Both the position numbers and the translations under genes were made by a program. From Paguma larvata (taxonomy: Eukaryota; Chordata; Mammalia; Carnivora; Viverridae), in assembly GCA_030068075.1 (NCBI GenBank), contig CM057842.1, positions 44,788,659 to 44,852,658 of the forward strand: a stretch of DNA of 64,000 nucleotides. The letters run 5' to 3'. The notes under the pieces are model-generated. The model searched no databases, had not been told where the DNA came from, and saw only the letters and a list, made by a program, of their open reading frames with translations. The first letter of the stretch is position 1. Every line of letters begins with the position of its first letter. Shown here piece by piece: positions 56,353 through 64,000 of this stretch.

Positions 56353-57355
56353 GAAACTGAGACTTCGGTAAAGTAATTGGCCCAAGGACTTGGCTCCAGA
56401 AGAAAGGTCAACACAGAAAGTTCTCTTCCCACTTGCTACCTGTCTTCCAGAATGGGGCTGCAGTATCTCCTCAGAGATCAGTTCCTGTAACAGTTCTTTC
56501 TTCACAGAAAGTTCTGAGGGAGAATTGCATTTTGTCCTACAGTGCAAATTGATTTGCTTTTCTTTTCAAATCTCTTTTACAAGAGGATCTACAACTTAGA
56601 AAGTATTGAATATGAATACTGTGTCAAGACTGAAAACTGTGGCAAAGACAAGAAGCTCCTGAAATCTCTCTTTTACAACTATAGGTCTCATGTAAATACC
56701 TCTGACTTGACTGCATTTTTCTAAAGGAGAATCTATTCTCTCAATGAAGGTGGCTTCCTCCAAGTGAAAATATTCAGATACAGACTGGCATCTTATCTTA
56801 CCACAGAAGTAGGTGTTTATTAGCAAACCTTCTTTGCTCTTGTTCAGTATACTGATAATTTGCTAACAATCAACTAGAATGTTGGAAAACCCCCATCAAG
56901 ATTTCAATTTTACAGAAAGTACCCAAAATTCCACCAGTTTTGCATCACAAAGTAGTGGTTAAAGTAAAGTTTTGAGTAAAATGCCATGTGTGTGGTTTTT
57001 GTGGGTGGTTGCAGCTCAAAACGACTATTAGGCCTCATCAGTTACCTACTGGGGAGAGCTATGATGGCAACTAAAAATCAAGACAGTTATGGTCACAACG
57101 TTTTTCCTTCTTTGGTATTATATACCACATTAGCAATTCTTGCAACCTAAAGGCAACTCAGAACCACAACTAGCCTTCTAGTCTGGACCCCAAAACCTGC
57201 CACAGTAAAAAGGTAGAACCCTGGTGACTTTTGACATTTGGTCAACTCCAACAATGCTTACGGAATATGAATTATCCAGGTGCTGGTATTTTAAACTCAT
57301 TTCGTAAAACAAATCTCTAGCTTACTGGGGCACTACTTTAAAAAAACAAAAAAAA

Positions 57356-57403
57356 AGAAAAGAAAGAAGAGAAAGAAAAGAAAGAAAGAAAGAAAGAAAG
57401 AAA

Positions 57404-57459
<56 letters not shown>

Positions 57460-57464
57460 AAAAT
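57356..57464 (+). repeat. GAAA tetranucleotide microsatellite
   Basis: The run is about 109 bp of GAAA units, pure from about 57405 to 57462 (roughly 14 units), with an imperfect start. All-purine strand asymmetry favours triplex formation and length variation. Confidence 0.95.
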
Positions 57465-58039
57465 TTACCAAAGGAGAAACTTAAAATACTTTAAGGTCAT
57501 GACAAACCAGTGTGAAAGAGAATCCTAACACCTAGAAGTGAAACTGCATCATCCACCCAGCCTGGAAAGAAAAAAGAAAGCTAAAAACCACTACAGAATA
57601 AGAATGCAGAGTTTGAGAAAACCCCTAAGGTGAATTCTGAACAACAACAACAAAAAAAAGAGCCCCCAACACAAGAAGTGCATACTGTATGCAAGAAGAA
57701 CCACTAATGGAAAGAGTTCGCCAGCACTTCTGTCATCACCTCACCAAAGAGGGTTGGTCCCATGTAAAGAATCGAACTTTCAACAATCCAGAAATGTAAC
57801 TGTTCATTCCAGACCCCAAGTTATTTCATCCTTTTTCACATGCTTGTCAGCTGTAGCATCTCAACAAGTCCTGTCAGAAGCCTTCTGTAAAAGTCCTCAG
57901 GAAGAAAAACAATGGGGATGCGGTGAGACACTGGGACAAGGAGCCCAGAAGCACACAAGGCCTGGAGGCTAAGCAGGAGTTTATTCAGAGCCCACACGAC
58001 AGCATGGTGGGATGAACACAACAAGGACCTTGATGTTGG

Positions 58040-58230
58040 TCAGAGTCTTTGCAGCAGCTCTACCACTTCGGCGCTATGACGTTGAGCAAATCTTTCAATT
58101 AGTGTAAATGTCACCCCCCCCCCCATCTAAAGAATGGACTTATCACCACTTTACTTCTTTGGACAACAATGAGCGGTAAAGACAATATATGTCGAGTGTC
58201 TAGTATATATCCCATATGTGCTCTTTCCCG
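58040..58230 (+). repeat. MIR relic with an 11-C run
   Basis: The phrases gcagctctaccacttcggcg and gacgttgagcaaatctttca suggest a sense MIR. A homopolymer of 11 C lies at 58114-58124, a likely sequencing and indel hotspot. Confidence 0.45.
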
Positions 58231-59330
58231 TTCCGTTGCAACATAATCACTTCCTTTTTCTCATACCTATCCATAGTCTCAGCTAAATATTAAATGACCA
58301 AAGCTGCTTTCTGTTCCTACTAAATGGGCCTGATAATAGCATGGGATCCTAAGTTCTCACGTCTTAACATGAAACACTGGGGTCATATGGAGCCATTTTT
58401 TCAAATTATATCTCTGACATCCAAATTGTTTTAACTACCAGTCTGAACTGAATGTATACAGAAAGAAAATGATCATAGCTCATGACTTCCAGATAATTAT
58501 TCTTATATTCATGATCAGTGTTGAATTCATATCTGACTTTTCAAAATATTCTTCATGGAAAGAGTATTTATCTTCTGTATAATCATGTGTTTCCCCAGTT
58601 CATGAAGTGCTTTCACCTACATCTGTATTTACACCTCCCAGCCCTGGCCAGCAGATTATTTTCCCTGACATCTGCATGCTCCTAAATTATGCTATCTTCG
58701 TTTAACATTCAAATCCGTATTTTAGACCAGATCTCACGTAACAGTTGGGGTCCAGCACTCTCCGTAATAATTTCAAGGTTCCTAGGAAGGGTGCTAAAAA
58801 GTTCCCAAAGATTCCTTGTGACTTTTGATCCTAAACCCCAACTGCACCCCAATTCTCATCATCTCCCTTCTGTTTCACTTCACCCCTACTGCTGACACAG
58901 CCCTCTCTACTCGGTCTCCAAAACACATGAACATCTGGGTGTCATGCGAACACATCTTTACCAGAGGAAGATTAAAACAGCGAGTAGGAAACTACTGAAA
59001 ACAGCAAATCAGACATCAAAGCTCACGCCCCCTTCCTTCTCCCCCGCTGGAGGACCAACCTCTTATGTCTACCTGACTGCCAGGGCCCGCTCTCTCACCA
59101 CTCCTGCCCAAGCCAAAGCAAAATAAAAAGCTTCCCTCCAGCCTCAGTTAAAAATGAAAAATTCTTGTTTTTTTACGCAGAGCGATTTTACCTCCCAGGT
59201 TCCAACCACTCCTATCTAAATTAGCCCTTTACCTTGACCAAAAGAAAAAAAAAACCAACAACAAAGAAAGGAAGACTATAATTCTATTGTCCTTAGCTTC
59301 CAACTCAAAAGGCGACAAGCTTTTTTTAAA

Positions 59331-59470
59331 ATAGTTTTTGTTGGGATGAACAATGGGTGTTGTATGTAAGCCATGAACCACGGGAATGTACCCCCAAAAC
59401 CAAGAGCACACTTTACACTCTGGATGTTAGCCAATTTGACAATAAATTATATTTAAAAAATAAAATAAAT
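59331..59470 (+). mobile_element. 5'-truncated carnivore L1 3' end
   Basis: The sequence gggatgaacaatgggtgttg, then accaagagcacactttacac and ttgacaataaattatattta followed by an A-rich tail is the characteristic 3' terminus of carnivore L1 elements. Only the last ~130 bp are present. Confidence 0.7.
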
Positions 59471-59519
59471 TTTAAAAAATAGCCTTTTTTTCCTTCCTGT
59501 ACATCCCTATCTTATAGAA

Positions 59520-59625
59520 GAAAAAAATCAATTCAGAAAGGTGAAGTACATTGGCCAAACTACATCAGACCTGGAATCCATGGCGGATCACAGACACACT
59601 CCTCTCTGCCCCTGCTTCACTGCAC
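59520..59625 (-). repeat. Degraded MIR, antisense
   Basis: The phrases gaaaggtgaagtacattggc and ctacatcagacctggaatcc follow the antisense MIR pattern loosely. Confidence 0.35.
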
Positions 59626-60317
59626 CAAGTGCAGGCCTGCTGATGCTGTGCTGGGGCCTCCACTTCTGCCCTGCCCACCTGCTTGGGGGAAGATCTCCAC
59701 ATACCAGATGAAAATCCTAGGAGGCACAAGGAAAGTAAAAGTTCTTAAGAGTCAGGACTTCACTAGTTCATTTCTGAATCACAGGCACCTAACAACGGGG
59801 CTCAATACATTGATGGGGGGAAATATTCTTTGCAAATCTTCACTTCATCTGCTTGACAGTTCTGGAGCCTAGGAAAATTAGGAGTCCCTCAGTAAAGAAG
59901 GAATATCTAGCATGGCCCAAACGGAGTTATATTTAGAACAAACAGTCAGTCACTACTGCTGCTGCTAATTGACCATTTAATCCTACAACTAACCATTTAT
60001 CTTAACGCTTTGGCTCCAACAGTCCCCCTTCACAAGTCTAAACCAACTTCCACTGCTCCCTCTAATCAAGTAACCCCCATCTCTCCCTTCTTTCAATTCT
60101 TGTAACAGTTAATGTGCTTGTGTTGTCTCCATGAAGGTGTAAATTCAGACTCACATGTGCTCCCACACTCCTCACTCCACCATACCCCCTCGTCTAACAA
60201 CCCTACAAGACACCCTCCCTCCACAATCTGTGGAGGACTGTAGCAGTTCTCAGATTATCTGAGAAGAGACAGAATACAATTTAGGTAACAGAAGGAAGTT
60301 ATGGCCATTTTAGGTAA

Positions 60318-60670
60318 CAAAGAATTATAGTTCATTTACATATGAACATACATACAACATGGATGAATCTCAAAAGCATTACGTTAAATAAATGAAGTCA
60401 GATTCAAAAGTCTACATTCGTGTGTCATTCCACGTATATGACATTCTGGAAACAGCAAAAGGGGCAGAAATTAGCATCAGTGGTTGCTATACTCAGGAGG
60501 TATGAAAAGGACATTTATTACAAAGGGACACTAGGGAAATATATTGGGTGATGGAAAGATCTTCGATGTGTTGGTAGTTACATGACTACATAAACTTTTC
60601 AAAATTCACTGAACTATTAAAAGTAAATTTTACTATATGTAAATTATACCTCGGTAAACTTGACTGAAAA
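60318..60670 (+). mobile_element. L1M 3'-end relic
   Basis: Phrases such as acatggatgaatctcaaaag, cattacgttaaataaatgaa, cattccacgtatatgacatt and aaattatacctcggtaaact follow the order of a sense L1 3' end. It is abutted by a minus-strand SINE. Confidence 0.65.
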
Positions 60671-60734
60671 TTTACTAAAAACTAGTGGGGGGCGGAGGGT
60701 TGGGTGTAAAAGGGCCAGGTCCAAGAATATGCAT

Positions 60735-60940
60735 TTTTCTTTTAGTATTTTTTTTGAGAGAGAGACCGAGCGTGAGTGGGGGAGGGGCAGCAAGAGGGGG
60801 AGACAGAATCTGAAGCAGGTTCCAGGCTCTGAGCTGTCGTATCAGCACTGAGCCCAATGCTGGGTGTAAACCCGCAAACCATGAGATCATGACCTGAGCC
60901 AACGTCAGACACTCAACCGACTGAGCCACCCAGGTGTCCC
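60735..60940 (-). mobile_element. CAN-SINE, minus strand, inserted next to an L1M 3' end
   Basis: The + strand reads tttgagagagagaccgagcg ... gactgagccacccaggtgtc, the reverse of a felid SINE. It shows moderate divergence. The target duplication is unclear. Confidence 0.85.
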
Positions 60941-61244
60941 AAGACTTTCCATTTTTCATTTGCTCCCCAGGTAATTCTGACGCAGGCCATCCACAGTCCA
61001 CAGTCTGCAAAGCACTGCTCCTGTGTGAGCTGCATCACAAGACCTTTATCCTTTTTGGTACACGCACTGTGTACACTTTGGGAGATGGGTATCACTTGAC
61101 AGAGTTGAGAAGGAGAGTAAGAGCAAAAAATGTATGCTCACTGGGGAGCCCTGAAGGGCTGGCATCAAGACTTAGAAAAAAGACGTGCTCCTGCTTACAA
61201 AAAACTGTGTTCTAGAACTTGCAAATGGACAGTCCTACAGTTAC

Positions 61245-61600
61245 GCTGGATTCGTTTTCTATTGCTGCCATAACAAATTACCCAAAGTTTAATGGCTTAA
61301 ACAACACAATTCTACTTCTGGCTGGCTGAATCTAAAAGGGCTCCGCAGATTGCTTCTAGAGGCCTTAGGTGAGAATCCACTTGTCTGCCTTTGTGGCTTC
61401 TAGAGGCAGACTCAGTTCCAGGCTTGCGGCTGGCTCCCATCTCCAAACCTGAAATGGTCAGGCAGGTTTTCCCATCTCAAACTCCTCCACATAATCACAT
61501 CTGCAAAAACCCTTCGCCATGTAAGGAAACATATTCTTAGGGTTCGGGTATTAGTTTGTGGACATCTTTAAAGGCCATTATTCTGCCTACCATATATGCC
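61245..61600 (-). mobile_element. MLT1-like solitary LTR relic, antisense
   Basis: The + strand reads ttcgttttctattgctgcca taacaaattacccaaag, later cataatcacatctgcaaaaa and tttgtggacatcttt, closing with ctgcctaccata. The same antisense MLT1 signature appears at 2094-2582. It has no coding capacity. Confidence 0.7.
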
Positions 61601-61866
61601 TAAGCCGAATCTAGGCAAGCACTCAGGTTTAAGACAATAACAGCAATCACCCATCTGTTTTCAAGCTTAACTGATTTGAATACAATTAGGAAGATCACAT
61701 TTTCTTAAGGTCCAAAGAGGCTAAAAAGTTAGTTCATGTACACGATCATAAAAACAATAAATCTATGTATGACTTGGCTAAGATTGGTATGTTGCTTCCT
61801 TTTATTTTCACTATTGATACTCTTGGACAACCAGAAGCAACTATAAAAGAAATGTGCTTGCTTTTT

Positions 61867-61916
61867 CAGACAGACAGACAGACAGACAGACACACACACA
61901 CACACACACACACACA
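61867..61916 (+). repeat. Compound CAGA/CA microsatellite
   Basis: About six CAGA units pass directly into about thirteen CA units. Confidence 0.95.
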
Positions 61917-62089
61917 ATCTTATTTTCCTCAGTTTTACTTGTGAGGATTACCACTTTAAAACTAAGTAAGAACCAGGTAAATTCAAAGAAAACAAAAGTG
62001 GACCATAAACTTCCCAGTCAATACCCCTTGCTGATGGGGGGTGAGGCGGGAGCTAATATATACCTGGGTAAGGATTTTAAAATTTAAAT

Positions 62090-62890
62090 AATTTGCCATC
62101 CTCATCTCTTTTGTGGTATCTGTACAAATTTTTTGCTTACTTTATTTCTTTCACTATTACTGAATTTTTAAAGTTTCATTTGTTATATTCTGATTACCAA
62201 TTCTTTATCAAATATATGTTTGGCAAATACTTGTTTCCCTGGTCTATGTGGTCTATGTCTTGTCTTTTTATTTTCTTAGCACAGCTTCTCAATGATCCAA
62301 AGTTTTTAATTTTGACAAAACCTTAATGTATCATTTTTTTCTTTTGTGGTTCTTTTTTTTGTATCCTAAAAAACCTTTGTCTAACTAAGATCCCAAAGAT
62401 TTTTCTCCTATGTTTTCTTCCAGAACAGCAGTGTCCAATAAAGCTTTCTGTGATGATGGAAATGTGCTATGCTCCAAGCTAACCAATACACTAGCTATAG
62501 CTAGCCACACAAAGCTACTGAGGACTTGACATGTGGCTAGAACTAAGAGCTGAATTTTAAAATTGTATTTAGTTTTAATTATTTAAATTTAAATAGCCAC
62601 ATGTAGCTACCATATGGACAGGAAGTTCTAGAAGTGTTACAGTTTTGATTTTACATTTTGGTCTATGATACATTTTGAGTTAATTTTTGTATGTGTTTGA
62701 AGTATGGATCAGGGTTCATTTTTTTTAAATATGGACATCCAAGTCTTCTAGCACCATTTTGCAAAAAGACCATCTTTTACTCCAATGAGTTATCTTGCCA
62801 CCTTTGGCCATGTTTGTGTCTTTTTCTGGACTCTGGATTCTGTTCCATTGACCTGTGTGTCTATCCTTTCACCAATATCACCTTGTCTCC
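62090..62890 (-). mobile_element. L1 relic, antisense, split by a hAT element
   Basis: The + strand shows antisense L1 ORF2 3'-end phrases: aagtttttaattttgacaaa, ttttgagttaatttttgtat, gacatccaagtcttctagca and gattctgttccattgacctg. A hAT-like element sits at 62426-62625. The protein reading is broken. Confidence 0.65.
62426..62625. mobile_element. Non-autonomous hAT-type element with 8-bp target duplication
   Basis: The element starts cagcagtgtccaataaagct and has the paired phrases tagctagccacacaaagcta and aatagccacatgtagctacc. Its ends are imperfect inverted repeats around tgtccata. It is flanked by ttccagaa (62418-62425) and ttctagaa (62626-62633), an 8-bp duplication with one mismatch, as expected for hAT transposons. 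It is probably of the MER58 type; the exact family is uncertain. Confidence 0.7.
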
Positions 62891-64000
62891 ATATATGGCC
62901 AGCTGATTTTCAACAAGGGTACCAAGAATACACAATGGAGAAAGGACAGTCTCTTCATCAAATGGTGCTGGAAAAACTGGACATTCACATGTAAAGGAAA
63001 GAAACTGAACCCTTATCTTATACCATATATAAAAATAAACGCAAATGGAGTAAAAAATGAAATATAAGATGTGAAACTGAAAAACTCGAAAGAAAAAAAA
63101 CACAGGGCAAAGTTTCATGACACTGGTCTTACCAATGATTTCTTGAACGTGACACCAAAAGGATAGGCAATAGTCGCAAAAATAAATAAACTGGGAATAT
63201 ATCAGACTAAAATGCTCCTGTACAGCAAAAAAAAAAAAAAAAAATCAATAGAGTGAAAAAGCAATCTATCAAAAGGGAAAAAAAATTTTGCAAATTTATA
63301 GAGGATTAATATCCAAAATATGTAAGGAACTCCTACAACTCAAAAGCACAAACACAAAAATAGTTTGATCAAAAATGGGCAAGAGATTTGAATAGAGATT
63401 CTTCCAAAGAAGACATACAAATGGCCAGTTAAAAAATATGAAAAGATCCTCAACATCATTAGACATCAGGGAGATGCAAATCAAAACCACAATGAGATAT
63501 CACCTCACACCTATTAGGATGGCCACTATCAAGAAAACAACAAGTGTAGACAAGAATGTGGAGAAACTGGAACCCTTGTGCATTGCTGGTGGAAATGTGG
63601 AATGGTGCACCCACTATGAAGAACACTGTTGAGGTTACTCAAGAAAATTTTTTTAAGTAAAACTACCATATGATCCACCAATCTCGCTTCTGGGTATTAA
63701 TCCAAAAAAATCTGAAATCATGTTCTCAAAGAGATATCTGCACTCCCAGGTTTACTAGAGCACTGTTCACAATAGCCAAGGGACAGAAACAACCTAAATG
63801 TCTGTTGAAAGATGAATGGGTAAAGGAAACCGAGTATAAAGAAAATCTAGTATATACAAACAGTGGAATATTATTCAGCCATAGGAAGGAAATCCTGTCA
63901 TATGCCAAAAAATAGATGGAACTTAAAGACATTATGCTAAGTGAAATAAGCCAGTCTGTACAAATATTGCATGATTCCAGTTATATGAAGTACCTACACT
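62891..64000 (+). mobile_element. L1 relic, sense, running off the window
   Basis: The start gccagctgattttcaacaag aligns to the L1 ORF2 C-terminus. The frame then reads DSLFIKWCWKNWTFTCKG, a typical ORF2 end. Later phrases are catcagggagatgcaaatca, aaccacaatgagatatcacc, ttgtgcattgctggtggaaa and aatattattcagccatagga. An A-run interrupts at 63226-63244. ORF2 is broken by stops, so it is inactive, and it continues past the window end. Confidence 0.8.

Larger units (their letters stand above)
53786..64000. other. Intergenic DNA downstream of ITPR1
   Basis: No gene is recognised in this 10.2 kb. Contents are a SINE dimer (56026-56352), a GAAA microsatellite (57356-57464), a MIR with an 11-C run (about 58040-58230), a felid L1 3' end (59331-59470), a degraded MIR (59520-59625), an L1M 3' end (60318-60670), a SINE (60735-60940), an MLT1-like LTR (61245-61600), a CAGA/CA repeat (61867-61916) and two opposed L1 relics (62090-64000). 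The stretch 53786-56000 shows no repeat or gene that I can name. Confidence 0.7.

Noticed and set aside
62891..63070. ORF2-like protein fragment (WCWKNW region)
   Set aside because: It is a decayed L1 ORF2 end with stops, not a functional gene.

Overview
The window is vertebrate nuclear DNA from a carnivore, almost certainly a cat-family species. The main evidence is eleven tRNA-derived CAN-SINE copies of the felid type: a 'gcctgggtggctcag' head, a 'gacagctcagagcctggagc' core, a CT-rich stretch and an 'aaaataaataaa' tail. Old mammalian repeats (MIR, L2, L1M, MLT1, MER5/hAT, Tigger) fill much of the rest. No bacterial or viral gene organisation is present, and nearly all long open frames are chance.

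The only gene I can support is the 3' end of ITPR1, the type 1 inositol 1,4,5-trisphosphate receptor, on the + strand. Ten coding exons (5380-5502, 11336-11511, 15810-15974, 20586-20781, 22128-22220, 23384-23523, 24056-24221, 27146-27306, 44990-45151, 52464-52550) join in frame. All have AG acceptors and GT donors. They encode the last 488 residues: the whole transmembrane channel domain, the luminal loop with two glycosylation sequons, the GGGVGD selectivity filter, the pore-lining helix, the C2H2-like linker domain, and the C-terminal coiled coil and tail. The 5' exons, which carry the ligand-binding and regulatory domains, lie upstream of the window. The 3' UTR follows, with several AATAAA signals up to about 53.79 kb.

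Layout: 1-5.4 kb is intron with a SINE and nested LTR relics. From 5.4 to 27.3 kb eight membrane-domain exons are separated by introns rich in MIR, L2, L1 and SINE copies. From 27.3 to 45.0 kb lies a 17.7-kb intron that opens with a GC-rich 39-bp minisatellite only about 35 bp past its splice donor. From 45.0 to 53.8 kb are the last two exons and the 3' UTR. From 53.8 to 64.0 kb is intergenic DNA with a SINE dimer, a GAAA microsatellite, L1 3' ends, an MLT1 LTR and two L1 relics in opposite orientation.

I found no new multi-gene system. The observations most worth checking are the donor-adjacent minisatellite, which stays open in the exon's reading frame for 125 codons, a perfect 13-bp inverted repeat at 33.45 kb, a perfect 10-bp palindrome at 29.5 kb, the head-to-head L1 arrangement, and nested or tandem retroposons with readable target-site duplications. 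Repeat family names are from memory of consensus sequences and are approximate.
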